64,000 nt of DNA from Bog-159 sp035499555 (GTDB lineage Bacteria > Acidobacteriota > Terriglobia > Bryobacterales > Bryobacteraceae): assembly GCA_035499555.1 (NCBI GenBank), contig DATJYO010000073.1, positions 62,001 through 126,000 on the forward strand. The letters run 5' to 3'. Shown piece after piece: positions 18,367 to 28,001 of the stretch (the first letter of the stretch is position 1; the number at the start of each line of letters is the position of its first letter). The notes below the pieces were generated by a model. It saw only the letters and a program-made list of their open reading frames with translations, made no database searches and was not told the origin of the DNA. The translations under genes and the position numbers were made by a program.

Positions 18367-18726
18367 ATGAAGGATCGCCCACTGTCCGTAATCGTCATCG
18401 CGAGCATTTACATCCTTGTGGGCGCCGGCGGATTTGCTCTGCATCTCGGCGATTTGAGAACGGCGCACCCGTTCCGGTACGACGCTCTTGGGATCGAACT
18501 CGTTCGGATCGCCGCCGTGATTGCGGGCGTGTTCATGCTCCGGGGCAGCAATTGGGCGCGCTGGCTGGCGGTTGCCTGGATCGCGTTCCATGTAGTTGTG
18601 GGGGCCTTGCACGGCTGGGTCCCGTTTGCGATCCACGTCCTCTTCTTGGCGGTGATCACCTGGTTTCTCCTGCGCGACCCGGCGGCGAAATACTTCGGTG
18701 CCGGACAGCCCACGCACGTACGTTGA
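18367..18726 (+). CDS. Small four-helix membrane protein
   Basis: This 119-residue protein is almost wholly hydrophobic, with four predicted helices (SVIVIASIYILVGAGGFAL, LVRIAAVIAGVFMLRG, WLAVAWIAFHVVVGALHG, FAIHVLFLAVITWFLLR). It resembles small uncharacterised acidobacterial integral membrane proteins. No functional motif is visible. It ends ahead of the DUF4038 gene on the same strand. Confidence 0.6.
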   Translation: MKDRPLSVIVIASIYILVGAGGFALHLGDLRTAHPFRYDALGIELVRIAAVIAGVFMLRGSNWARWLAVAWIAFHVVVGALHGWVPFAIHVLFLAVITWFLLRDPAAKYFGAGQPTHVR

Positions 18727-18790
18727 AGCGCTCACGGATCGGATCCGGCCGGCTGGATCGCGGTTCGCGGCCCGGATCAGGCTAGTTGAC

Positions 18791-20263
18791 ATGCCCGCTG
18801 CATTTCTTGCATTCACCTGTTGGGTCCTCGTCCTGGCGGCGCCCGCGCATGCGGCAGTCCCGATCAGTGGACCGCTCAAAGCCTCCAGTAATCCCCGCTA
18901 CTTCCAGGACGCTCAAGGGAAAGTCCTCATCCTGAGCGGATCGCAAACCTGGAATACGCTTCAGGATTGGGGTACGAACGGTTCGCTCGCACCGCTGGAC
19001 TTCCGCGCGTTTGTCAAATTCCTCCAATCCAACGGACACAATTTTACGTTGCTCTGGTACACCGAGCTGGCGAAATTCTGCGGGTTTCCCAGCACCGCGA
19101 GTGCCCCTCCGGACTTGACCGTAGGTCCGCATCCCTGGCTGCGGACCGGTCCGGGCAGAGCTACGGATGGGGGGTTGAAATTCGACCTCACCCGGTTCAA
19201 CCAGGCTTATTTTGACCGGTTACGCGAGCGCACACGGATGCTGCAGAACGCCGGTATTTATGCCGGCATCTATTTGTTCACGGGTGAGTGGCTGAACGTT
19301 TTTCGGTGCTCTTCCGACGGCTTCCCTTTTACCGGTGCCAATAACATAAACGGCATCGACGACGGTTATCGAGGCGGATCTAAGACCGGCACGGGATCGA
19401 TCACCATGACCGGCCCCAACGCCATCACCAGGCTCCAGGACCTGTACGTGGAAAAAGTGATCGACACGCTGAACGATTTGCCGAACGTGCTGTGGATCGT
19501 TTCCGAGGAAGCTCCCCGCAACTCTACCTGGTGGAACAACCGCCAGATTTCTCACATCCGCGCCTACGAATCGAAGAAACGGTTTCAGCACCCCATCGGG
19601 TATGCCGCGCTGATCGGGTCTCCGGATTCCACAATCTACAACTCCGATGCAGACTGGGTCGCGCCGCAGGCCCGGGTTTCTCCCCCGTCCTCGTGTGGAA
19701 GCGGAAAGCCGGCGTGTAAGGTGAACGTCAACGACAGCGACCATTCTTATTTTGGGATGTGGAATGAGACTCCCCTGCAAAACCGTAACTACATTTGGCG
19801 GAATTTCCTGAATGGCAACCAGGTCCTGTTTATGGACCCGTATCTGGTGTATTACCCGCGCGAGCGCCGGAACCTGTGTGGTTCGGCCCGGAACGGGATC
19901 TGCAACAGTCCGGATGACCGTTACGCGCAGTTTCGCCAGAACCTCGGCTACATTCTGAATTACTCGCGCAAATTGGATCTCTCCCGGGTAAGTGCTCAGG
20001 GCTGGCTCAGTTCAACGGGTTATTGTCTGGCCCGTACAGGGGCAGTGGGGGCGGAGTACCTGGTTTATGCTCCGTCTGGAGATTCCTTCACGGTCAATCT
20101 TGCAGCCATGCCGGCTTCGCGAAAACTGACGGTAGAATGGTTCAATCCGTCCACGGGAGCCGCGACGAGGCTGGATTCGATTGCCGCGGGATCGCCGTCC
20201 CAGCGCTTCACACCGCCCTTCGAGGGAGATGCTGTTCTCTACCTCGCGGATAGCGTGCAATGA
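18791..20263 (+). CDS. Secreted DUF4038-type glycoside hydrolase-like protein
   Basis: This 490-residue exported protein has a signal peptide (AFLAFTCWVLVLAAPAHA), then the DUF4038/apiosidase-like TIM barrel: NPRYFQDAQGKVLILSGSQTWNTL, FVKFLQSNGHNFTLLW and LPNVLWIVSEEAP. The glutamates of the last segment are the best catalytic candidates. The C-terminal 90 residues (VYAPSGDSFTVNLA, VEWFNPSTGAATR) match the putative collagen-binding beta domain usually joined to DUF4038. The family includes GH140-like plant-glycan hydrolases, but the substrate here is not determined. I chose the ATG at 18791 because it starts the signal peptide. Confidence 0.75.
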   Translation: MPAAFLAFTCWVLVLAAPAHAAVPISGPLKASSNPRYFQDAQGKVLILSGSQTWNTLQDWGTNGSLAPLDFRAFVKFLQSNGHNFTLLWYTELAKFCGFPSTASAPPDLTVGPHPWLRTGPGRATDGGLKFDLTRFNQAYFDRLRERTRMLQNAGIYAGIYLFTGEWLNVFRCSSDGFPFTGANNINGIDDGYRGGSKTGTGSITMTGPNAITRLQDLYVEKVIDTLNDLPNVLWIVSEEAPRNSTWWNNRQISHIRAYESKKRFQHPIGYAALIGSPDSTIYNSDADWVAPQARVSPPSSCGSGKPACKVNVNDSDHSYFGMWNETPLQNRNYIWRNFLNGNQVLFMDPYLVYYPRERRNLCGSARNGICNSPDDRYAQFRQNLGYILNYSRKLDLSRVSAQGWLSSTGYCLARTGAVGAEYLVYAPSGDSFTVNLAAMPASRKLTVEWFNPSTGAATRLDSIAAGSPSQRFTPPFEGDAVLYLADSVQ

Positions 20264-20361
20264 CCACGCTGCAGCTTCTGGTATTTCTTGACGCTGCCGC
20301 ACGGCGCACCCGCGATCTTCTCGGAGGCAGGCCGCCGCTGTCAGGCGCCCGAGTCCCCGCG

Positions 20362-21273
20362 CTACGCCGGCATCGCCCCAATTTGCCGTAGTAAGGCAAG
20401 ATTGTCGAACATGGCCCAGTGCTCAACGAGCCGGCCATTCACCACCCGGTTGAATTCGATCCCGGTGAACCGCACCGGCTGCCCCGTGGGCGGAATCCCC
20501 TGGAAACTCCCCCGGTGAGTACCGGCGAGCGTCCAGCGCGTGACGACTTGGTCGCCCTCCGCGATGCAGGATTCGATTGAGATCCGCGAATCCGGGAAGC
20601 CCGCAGTGAAAGCCTGCATGAAACCGGCCCATCCGGCATTGTCGAGCGGCGCAGCGAAGCCCGATAGATGCGCTTGAAAATCTTCACCACGTGCAGCGGC
20701 CTCGGTCTGCCAGTCCCGATCGTTAAAGGCCTGGATCCAACTATGGTTCAGGGCCTTCAGGTGGCCAAGCGCCGGCGCCTCACCTCCGAAGCTGTCCGGA
20801 GCCTCGGGCAGCGGCCCGTGAATATCGATCCCGTATTTCGCGGCCAGCATCATCAGTTTGCCCATATCGGGCGGGGAGGGTGGCTCGGTGATCGGCGTGG
20901 TCTGCTCCAGAACGAACCGCTCAAATCCGGCAGGGGTGCACAGTATCAGCATCCTGACCGGCGATTGGCCCACAACTTTGAATCCGTGCGGGATTTCGCG
21001 AGGCCCATAGACGAACGCGCCAGGGCCAGCCTTGCGCCAATTGCCCGCGCACACGAACGCGACTTCGCCTTCCAAAACGTAGAAGGACTCGTCTTCCCGA
21101 TGGTGGGTGTGATACGGAGAGGCAAAACCCACCGGCATTTCCCAGTGCTCCAGTAGCGCGAACGCTCCGTGGGTGGTGTCCGCGGTGGCCCTCATTGCGC
21201 TCGGGATGCCAAGGAATCGGAAAGTCGCGTCTTCATTCGTCAATGTTTTGGATGGTTGTGGTGTGCTGGACAT
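20362..21273 (-). CDS. Cupin - SnoaL-like (ester cyclase) fusion protein
   Basis: This 303-residue protein joins two small-molecule domains. Residues about 35-135 form a cupin with the metal-binding pattern SPYHTHHREDESFYVLEGEV and a second motif around GPREIPHGF. Residues about 170-300 form a SnoaL-like NTF2 fold (ALNHSWIQAFNDRDWQ, AFTAGFPDSRISIESCIAEGDQVVTRW, GIEFNRVVNGRLVEHWAMFD) typical of polyketide-cyclase-like ester cyclases. No signal peptide is present. The fusion suggests two steps on the same substrate or a sensor-enzyme pair, but neither substrate is known. It is divergent from the GloVer-repeat gene. Confidence 0.75.
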   Translation of the reverse strand: MSSTPQPSKTLTNEDATFRFLGIPSAMRATADTTHGAFALLEHWEMPVGFASPYHTHHREDESFYVLEGEVAFVCAGNWRKAGPGAFVYGPREIPHGFKVVGQSPVRMLILCTPAGFERFVLEQTTPITEPPSPPDMGKLMMLAAKYGIDIHGPLPEAPDSFGGEAPALGHLKALNHSWIQAFNDRDWQTEAAARGEDFQAHLSGFAAPLDNAGWAGFMQAFTAGFPDSRISIESCIAEGDQVVTRWTLAGTHRGSFQGIPPTGQPVRFTGIEFNRVVNGRLVEHWAMFDNLALLRQIGAMPA

Positions 21274-21558
21274 TTTTCAATTCTAATACCGCCGGGGGTC
21301 TCGCGCGCACGCTGGATCGCTCCGAGTGCCGGGCAGCGCGAAACGGCCCGCCGTGGTTTCATCGGAGATGCAAGTGGGGATCAGCGCTTTTTCGTGCACG
21401 CCTGCTGCCGCACGGGATCGCGCCAGGCGCATCCGCAGGACACCACCAATCCCGAGACGAAGCGTCTAGCAGATTCCCAGGTGTGTTTATCGCTTAGAGA
21501 CATTGACTTGCCGTATTGGCGAGCGTAGAATGATTTCGGTTTTCGTCAAGGACATGCT

Positions 21559-23016
21559 ATGCGAATCGGAAGCAGACTGTCCAGCCCGAACCTGTGCCAG
21601 CGAGCCAGAGTTGCCATGGCGCTGTGTGCCTTGCTGGCGACCTGCCTGTCCGCGCAAACTTTCACGACGCTTTACAGCTTCTGCTCCCAAGCGGGCTGCC
21701 CCGACGGCCAATTCCCGTACGCGAGTCTGGTCCAAGGCATCGATGGGAACCTGTGGGGCACAACCCAACAGGGCGGAGCACACGGCTCCGGCACGATCTA
21801 TAAGATCACTCCAGACGGCCAGCTCACAACCCTGTATAACTTCTGTAGCCAGCGCAAGTGCTGGGACGGTTCGTACCCGTATTCGGGGCTGACCCTGGCG
21901 AATAACGGGAGTCTCTACGGGACTACACAGATCGGCGGGGTCGGGGCTGGAACCGTTTTTCTGATCACGGCCAGCGGGGGTTTTACCTCGTTGCACAAAT
22001 TCCAAGTGGCCGACGGGTACAGTCCCACGGGCGGACTGGTCCAGGCCAACAATGGCAGCCTGTACGGGACCACCCAGCAAGGCGGCGGGTACAATGAAGG
22101 CGAGTTCTTCAACATAACCCCAGGCGGAGCGCTGACGCCGCTCTACAGTTTCTGTTCGCAGAGCGGCTGCCCGGAGTATCCGGATGCCACGCTGGTGCAA
22201 GACGCCAATGGCGATTTCTGGGGGACGACCTATTACGGCGGGGCGTACGGCGCGGGAGCGGTCTTTCAGGTCACCGCGCGGGGCGCGCCGACGACCGTCT
22301 ACAGTTTCTGCGCGCAGGCCGGGTGCGTCGACGGCGAATACCCCGCGGGGGGTGTGATAGAGGCGGCGGCCGGCGACTTTTACGGAACGACCCAGGCTGG
22401 AGGCGCATACGGTTTCGGGACGGTGTTCAAACTCACCGCCCAGGGCAATCTGACTACACTGTACAGCTTCTGTCCCACCATGAGCGGATGCCTGGACGGT
22501 TCCTCGCCCAGGGCGGGGCTGATTCAAGCCACGGATGGGAACTTTTATGGATCCACTACCGGCGGCGGAATCATCGAGCATGGCACTATATTCAGGATCA
22601 CTGCGAGTGGCGCGCTGACGACGCTGTACATGTTTTGCGCTCAGAGCGGGTGCACGGACGGATCCTATCCGTACGCGGGGCTGGTGCAAGCTACCGATGG
22701 AAGGTTCTATGGAACTACCACGGGTTATGGAACGACCGGCGGTCCTCCCACGATCTATAGGCTGTCCGTAGGACTGGCGCCTTTTATCAAAACGCAGCCC
22801 ACATCGGGCAAAGCTGAATCGGCGGTGACGATTTTGGGTACGGCCTTGGCCGGCGCTACGAGCGTGACGTTCAACGGGGTAGCTGCCGAGTTCACGGTGG
22901 TATCCGACGACGAGATCACGACAGCGGTGCCAATGGGCGCGGCGACCGGCAGAGTCCGGGTGGTTACGCCCAAGGGCACGCTGTCAAGCAACACGGTTTT
23001 CCGGGTGCGGCCGTAA
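21559..23016 (+). CDS. Secreted GloVer-repeat protein with C-terminal IPT/TIG domain
   Basis: This 485-residue exported protein has a signal peptide (MALCALLATCLSA), followed by about seven repeats of roughly 50-55 residues. Each contains TTLYSFC...GC.DG..P, G(L/S)VQA.(D/N)G.(L/F)YGTT and a GGG(Y)..G.(I/V)F.(I/V)T segment. This is the 'GloVer' tandem repeat typical of acidobacterial and planctomycetal surface proteins, probably a beta-propeller. Residues about 405-485 form an IPT/TIG Ig-like domain (PTSGKAESAVTILGTALAGATSVTFNG). It likely functions at the cell surface. The ligand is unknown. Confidence 0.8.
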   Translation: MRIGSRLSSPNLCQRARVAMALCALLATCLSAQTFTTLYSFCSQAGCPDGQFPYASLVQGIDGNLWGTTQQGGAHGSGTIYKITPDGQLTTLYNFCSQRKCWDGSYPYSGLTLANNGSLYGTTQIGGVGAGTVFLITASGGFTSLHKFQVADGYSPTGGLVQANNGSLYGTTQQGGGYNEGEFFNITPGGALTPLYSFCSQSGCPEYPDATLVQDANGDFWGTTYYGGAYGAGAVFQVTARGAPTTVYSFCAQAGCVDGEYPAGGVIEAAAGDFYGTTQAGGAYGFGTVFKLTAQGNLTTLYSFCPTMSGCLDGSSPRAGLIQATDGNFYGSTTGGGIIEHGTIFRITASGALTTLYMFCAQSGCTDGSYPYAGLVQATDGRFYGTTTGYGTTGGPPTIYRLSVGLAPFIKTQPTSGKAESAVTILGTALAGATSVTFNGVAAEFTVVSDDEITTAVPMGAATGRVRVVTPKGTLSSNTVFRVRP

Positions 23017-23149
23017 GTCTGGTGGCCTGCCGCTCGCAGTTTTGGTGCTCTTTTCGGCGCGGGCGGGGGCCGGGTGAAGCCGAGCGCGCCCAGGGCGGTC
23101 GCAATAGCGCGCCGCGTGTTCTCCGCGTTGCCGGGGCCGGCCCCTTAGC

Positions 23150-23608
23150 TTACTGCCTCTCCCATACTGCCGACATGGTGAAGGACTCGCCCGTCTCGCC
23201 CGTTCCTTTAGTCATCACAGTCATCGTCTTGCCGTCTGCCGAAACGTGAAACCGTGATATCGAATGGAACTTGCCGCCCGTCTTCGTCCGCTCCTCGGAT
23301 ACCGTGTTGGCGTCTATCCGCTTCGCGGCGATCATATCCCATGCTAACGTCGAGGTCGCCATCTTCACCGGCTTCCCGTCGTACCTCCCCACCCATTCCG
23401 TATTTACCTTGGACCCATCAGTAATCTCACCGACAACCGTAACCCTTATCCCTCCCTCCGCGTTTTCACGGGTCTGCATGAGACTCGCTACGTTTCCGCC
23501 ATGCGACTTCTCCGGAACATACTTCCAAATCCCCAAGGTATGGTCCGCCGCGGACGCCAAGAAGGCTCCGGTCGACGCCATCACCGCTGCAAGAAAGATC
23601 CGTTTCAT
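23150..23608 (-). CDS. Small secreted protein of lipocalin-like type
   Basis: This 152-residue protein has a signal peptide (MKRIFLAAVMASTGAFLASA) and a compact beta-rich domain opening with DHTLGIWKYVPEKS. It continues through GGIRVTVVGEITDG, VGRYDGKPVKM and ISRFHVSADGKTMTVMTKGT. The arrangement resembles the exported protein at 4288-5073 and is common in Acidobacteriota. The function is unknown. The ATG at 23608 starts the signal peptide; a GGAGGA lies some 13 bases upstream. Confidence 0.65.
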   Translation of the reverse strand: MKRIFLAAVMASTGAFLASAADHTLGIWKYVPEKSHGGNVASLMQTRENAEGGIRVTVVGEITDGSKVNTEWVGRYDGKPVKMATSTLAWDMIAAKRIDANTVSEERTKTGGKFHSISRFHVSADGKTMTVMTKGTGETGESFTMSAVWERQ

Positions 23609-24018
23609 GTTGAGCCTGTTGTCCTCCCCAATGGGTGTGTACACCCACTCGAAATCGAGTCGAAACTCTCTGAATTATAGGTAAGCCTGGGACGTGAAGT
23701 CACCATCCATTTGGATGGGCATCTTGGTTTGCTCGGTTGTCACTGCTCCCCCATACGAAGTTGCCCGGGCTGAGCCGGTCACTGGGCGGCCGAATCGGTC
23801 AGCAATGACATGGCTGTGGGTTTTGCCCGCGGACTCCCAATCGAGGGCGCCGTTGGGAGCGGATGACGCCCAACCAGGAGTTGAAACGGAGCCCGCCATC
23901 GGTCACCGGCAGCGGCCCTTAACCCGACTGTAACCGTTCTGTCATCGATAACTCATTGACACACACGTACCTTGGGTATCTAATAATACAAGCTCACCAA
24001 GGGAGGGGAGGACTGGCC
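23609..24018. other. Intergenic region upstream of the formate dehydrogenase operon
   Basis: No convincing gene lies here. A 74-codon minus-strand frame (23675-23899) ends in QMDGDFTSQAYL but has no recognisable homology or start signal. The right part carries the promoter at 23956-23984 and the GGGAGGGGAGGA ribosome binding site at 24001-24012. Confidence 0.5.
23956..23984 (+). promoter_or_regulatory. Sigma70-like promoter of the formate dehydrogenase operon
   Basis: A perfect TTGACA (23956-23961) is followed after 17 bases by TCTAAT (23979-23984, one mismatch to TATAAT). The predicted transcript would have a short leader of roughly 28 bases before the ATG at 24019. No FNR-like or NarL-like site was recognised. 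Confidence 0.65.
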
Positions 24019-27000
24019 ATGACGCCAACTCGGCGCGCATTTCTCAAAGCCGGCGCCACCGGCGGACTGGTTTCGGCGCTTGGATTCGATCTGGCGCCAG
24101 CCTATGCGCAATCGCGCGATCTCAAAATCTCGCGCACCACGGAAACGCGCTCCACCTGTCCCTACTGCGCGGTGAGCTGCGGCGTGATCATCCACACCAT
24201 CGGCGATCGGGCCAAGAACGTGACGCCGGCGGTGGTGCACGTGGAGGGCGATCCTGACCACCCCATCAATCGTGGCACCCTGTGTCCCAAGGGCAGCTCG
24301 CTCGAGCAGGACATCGTCAACGACCGGCGCTTGACCAGGCCGCAAGTGCGGCGGCCGGGCTCGGATCACTGGGAAGACATCGCGTGGGAGCAGGCCGTCG
24401 ATGAGATCGGCCGCGCGGTGAAGAAGACTCGCGACCAGACATTCGTTGAAAAGGACGCGCAGGGCAACACCGTCAACCGTTGCGAAGGCATCGCGTTTAC
24501 GGGCGGCTGCACCGATACCAACGAGTTCAATTTCCTGGTAGTGAAGAGCATGCGCAGCCTGGGGGTTTGCTACCTGGAAAACCAGGCTCGTGTTTGACAC
24601 GGACCGACGGTCTCCAGTTTGGGGCCCACGTTCGGTCGCGGTGCGATGACAAATGGCTGGATCGACATCAAGAACACCGACATGATGTTGATCATGGGTG
24701 GCAATCCGGCGGAGAACCATCCGTGCGGCTTCAAATGGGCGGTGGAGGCCAAGCGCAATCGCAACGCCAAGATGATCGTGGTGGATCCACGCTTCACGCG
24801 CACCGCGGCGGTGGCCGATCAGTACGTGCAGTTGCGCGCCGGGTCCGATATCGCGTTTCTGGGCGGATTGATCAATTACGCGATCCAAAACAACCGCATC
24901 GCGCGCGACTACCTGGTCCACTACACGAATGCGGCATTCATCGTGAAGGAAGGATTCAAGCTGCCGGAGGACGGCCTGTATTCCGGCTACGACGCGGCCA
25001 CTCACAGCTACGATAAATCGACGTGGAACTATTCCGGCGCAGCCGATAAACCCGGCGCCATGCCGGCCGCGCCGGAGTTCGATCTCACGCTCGGAAATCC
25101 CCGCTGCGTTTTCCAGTTGTTGAAGCGGCATTATTCGCGCTATACGCCGGAAATGGTGGAGCGCATCACCGGCGTTCCCCAGGACCAGTTCCTCAAGGCG
25201 GCGGATCTGTTCACCTCCATCCGCAAGGATGGCGACATGAAGAAGGCCGGCACCATTATTTACGCGGTCGGCTGGACACAGCACAGCTCGGGAACACAGA
25301 CCATCCGCGGCGCGGCCATCCTGCAGCTTCTGCTGGGGAATGTCGGACGCGCGGGCGGCGGTGTCAACGCCTTGCGGGGCCACTCAAATATTCAGGGCGC
25401 CACGGACATGGCCGGCATTTTCGATATCCTGCCGGGCTACCTGAAGGTGCCCACGCCCGCCGACAAGGATTTCCACTCGTACCTGGAGCGCATTACACCG
25501 AAGCCTTCCAAGCCCGGGCCGTGGCAATCGTTCAACTACTGGTCGAATACGCCGGCGTTCGTGGTGTCCTTCCAGAAGGCCATGTATGGCGACGCCGCGA
25601 CGAAGCAGAATGACTGGGCCTTCCACTACCTGCCCAAGGTAGACCGCAAGTATTCGTGGGCCGAGATCTGGGACGACATGTACAAGGGCAAGGTCAAGGG
25701 CCTGTTCGCGTTCGGCATGAACGGCGTGGCCATCGGCCCGAACTCGCACAAGAATATCGAGGCGCTGAAGAAGGCGGACTGGCTGGTGGTGTGCGAGATC
25801 TACCCGGACGAAACCAGCGAGTTCTGGAAATCGCCGGGAATCACCAAGGAGGAGATGGCGAAGATCCAGACCACGGTCTATCGCCTCCCCGGCGCCGGCT
25901 TCGCGGAAAAGGACGGCACGTTCGTCAATTCGGCGCGCTGGCTGCAATGGAAAAACGCGGCGCTGCCACCGCCGCCCGGCTGCAAGCTCGACCAGGAGAT
26001 CCTGGCGCGCATTTTCCTCAAGACGAAAGAGCTGTACGCCAAGGAGGGCGGCAAGTTCCCCGACCCCATCCTGCACGCCACCTGGAGCTATACGGATCCG
26101 CACAATCCATCGCTCTCCGAGATCGCCAAGGAGATCAACGGGCGGGCGGTGGCGGATGTCACCGATGCCAAGCTGAATCAGACCTTCAAGGCCGGCCAGC
26201 AGTTGCCCGGGTTCGGGTGGCTGCGCGCTGACGGATCCACCTCCTCCGGCAACTGGCTGTACTGCGGATCGTGGACGGAAGCCGGCCCGCAGATGCAGCG
26301 GCGCGGCACCGAGGACCCGTCCGGGCTCGGCATCTACCCGAACTGGGGATGGTCGTGGCCGGCCAACCGGAGGGTGCTGTACAACCGCGCCTCGTGCGAT
26401 CTCGACGGCAAACCGTTCGACACCGATCGCCGCCAGGTGTGGTGGAACGAACACCAGCAGAAATGGGTGGGCAACGACGTTCCCGACTTCAAAGCCGATT
26501 CGCCGCCCAAGGACCACATGGGGCCGTTCATCATGAACCCGGAAGGCGTGGCGCGCCTCTTTGCGCCGCTGGCGGCCTTCGCCGACGGGCCGTTCCCCGA
26601 GCACTACGAACCGACCGAAAGCCCGGTCCGGAATCCGCTGCATCCCGGCCAGCAGAACAATCCCGTGGCCAAACGCTTCGCCTCCGATCTGGACAAGATC
26701 GGCTCCCCGCAGGAAGGCTTCAACATCGTCTGCACCACTTACCGGCTCACCGAACACTATCACTACTGGACCAAGAACAATCCGATGAACGTGCAGCTTG
26801 TGCCCGAACCGTTCGTCGAGATCCCGGCCGAGTTGGCCAACGAGATGGGGCTGCGCGGGGGCGAGCTGGTCAAGGTCACCAGCGCTCGCGGCCACTACAT
26901 CGCCAAGGCGATGGTCACGCGCCGCATCAAAGCCATGACCATCGACGGCAAGAAGACCTACCAGATCGGCATCCCGATCCACTGGGGCTACCGCGGCATC

Positions 27001-27120
27001 GCCGAGGACGAGGGCAAGACCGCGCTCAACGGCGCGAATACGCTTACGCTCGCCGTCACGGACCCGAATGCGAACACGCCGGAGTTCAAAGGATTCCTGG
27101 TGAAGCTGGAGAAGGTGTAA
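24019..27120 (+). CDS. fdnG: Formate dehydrogenase-N type alpha subunit, selenocysteine-containing
   Basis: This 1033-residue molybdo/tungsto-bis-MGD enzyme oxidises formate to CO2 and passes electrons to the beta subunit. It has a Tat signal (TRRAFLKAG), so the active site faces the periplasm. Cys47, Cys50, Cys54 and Cys89 (CPYCAVSCG ... LCPKG) bind a [4Fe-4S] cluster. The TGA at 24595-24597 lies in frame at codon 193 in NQARV-(Sec)-HGPTVSSLGPTFGRGAM, exactly where FdnG/FdoG have selenocysteine, and the protein continues for 840 residues in the same frame. It is therefore one gene and not two. The length is close to E. coli FdnG (about 1015). A strong GGGAGGGGAGGA precedes the ATG at 24019. 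It is the first gene of the operon with beta, gamma and FdhE. Confidence 0.95.
24595..24637 (+). promoter_or_regulatory. UGA selenocysteine codon with SECIS-like stem-loop
   Basis: The recoded TGA (24595-24597) is followed by a foldable segment. An outer stem pairs GACCGA (24602-24607) with TCGGTC (24632-24637), perfect over 6 bp. An inner stem pairs GGTCTCC (24609-24615) with GGGGCCC (24621-24627) with one U-C mismatch, closing on a 5-base loop AGTTT that contains GU. Position, size and apical GU match the bacterial SECIS element bound by SelB. Confidence 0.7.
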
Positions 27121-27122
27121 CC

Positions 27123-28001
27123 ATGGCCAACTTGCGCATCCAGAGGATCTCGGGGCACACCGGAACAGTTCCCGGCCGCGGCACGCAGCGGCAGGAGCAG
27201 GTCGCCAAGCTCATCGACACCACCACCTGCATCGGCTGCAAAGCCTGCGAAGTGGCGTGCATGGAATGGAACGATCTGCCGTTCCGTGAGACCACCTTCG
27301 ACAACACCTACCAGACGATGCCCGACATGGCATGGAACTACTGGACGCTCATCCGCTTCAACGAGCATGCGCGCGAGGACGCACCGTTCCAATGGCTGAT
27401 GCGCAAGGACGGCTGCATGCACTGTGCCGATCCCGGCTGTCTGGCCGCCTGTCCCGCCGACGGAGCGATTGTGCAGTACCAGAACGGCATTGTCGATTTC
27501 CAGCAGGACAACTGTATCGGCTGCCAGTATTGCGTCACCGGCTGCCCGTTCAACGTTCCTAAATTCAATCCGCAGACCAAACGCGTGTTCAAGTGTACGT
27601 TGTGCTCGGACCGCGTCGGGGTGGGATTGGAGCCCGCCTGCATCAAAGCCTGTCCCACCGGTTGCCTGCACTTCGGCACCAAGGATGACATGAAGGCGCT
27701 TGGCAATGCGCGGGCGCAACAGTTACGCGAGCACTCCGGATTCGCCAGCGCGGGCCTCTATGATCCACCGGGAGTGGGTGGCACCGGCGTGATGTACGTG
27801 CTGCACGACATCACCAACACCGAGGCGTATGGCGGACTGCCGGCCAATCCGCGAGTGCCCTGGACAGTGCGCGTGTGGAAAGGTCCGCTCAAGTGGCTGG
27901 GCAACCTGGCCATGGTCGGCGGTCTGATCGGCGTAACCTTGCATTACCTGCGCTATGGGCCCAAGCAGGTGAAGGACGACTCCAACGGAGGCGCAGCATG
28001 A
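27123..28001 (+). CDS. fdnH: Formate dehydrogenase beta subunit (four [4Fe-4S] clusters)
   Basis: This 292-residue electron-transfer subunit has four ferredoxin-type cysteine groups: CIGCKACEVACMEW, CMHCADPGCLAACP, CIGCQYCVTGCPF and CTLCSD...CIKACPTG. They carry electrons from the catalytic subunit to the membrane cytochrome. A C-terminal helix (WLGNLAMVGGLIGVTLHYL) anchors it in the membrane as in FdnH. It begins 2 bases after the alpha-subunit stop and overlaps the gamma subunit by 4 bases (ATGA). No Tat signal is visible, consistent with co-export with the alpha subunit. Confidence 0.93.
   Translation: MANLRIQRISGHTGTVPGRGTQRQEQVAKLIDTTTCIGCKACEVACMEWNDLPFRETTFDNTYQTMPDMAWNYWTLIRFNEHAREDAPFQWLMRKDGCMHCADPGCLAACPADGAIVQYQNGIVDFQQDNCIGCQYCVTGCPFNVPKFNPQTKRVFKCTLCSDRVGVGLEPACIKACPTGCLHFGTKDDMKALGNARAQQLREHSGFASAGLYDPPGVGGTGVMYVLHDITNTEAYGGLPANPRVPWTVRVWKGPLKWLGNLAMVGGLIGVTLHYLRYGPKQVKDDSNGGAA

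Noticed and set aside
21559..23016. Regularly spaced DNA repeats that could be mistaken for a CRISPR or satellite array
   Set aside because: The periodicity is that of coding GloVer repeats of about 50 codons, with diverged DNA and an uninterrupted reading frame.
23675..23899. 74-codon minus-strand frame ending QMDGDFTSQAYL
   Set aside because: No start signal, no recognised family and no partner; it may be chance or a remnant, and I could not support it as a gene.
23956..24597. A separate short formate dehydrogenase fragment followed by an independent second gene
   Set aside because: The TGA separating them is at the exact selenocysteine position of FdnG, and both parts are in the same frame, so they are one gene.
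25384..26982. 532-codon minus-strand frame inside the formate dehydrogenase gene
   Set aside because: It is a shadow of the strongly supported fdnG coding strand.
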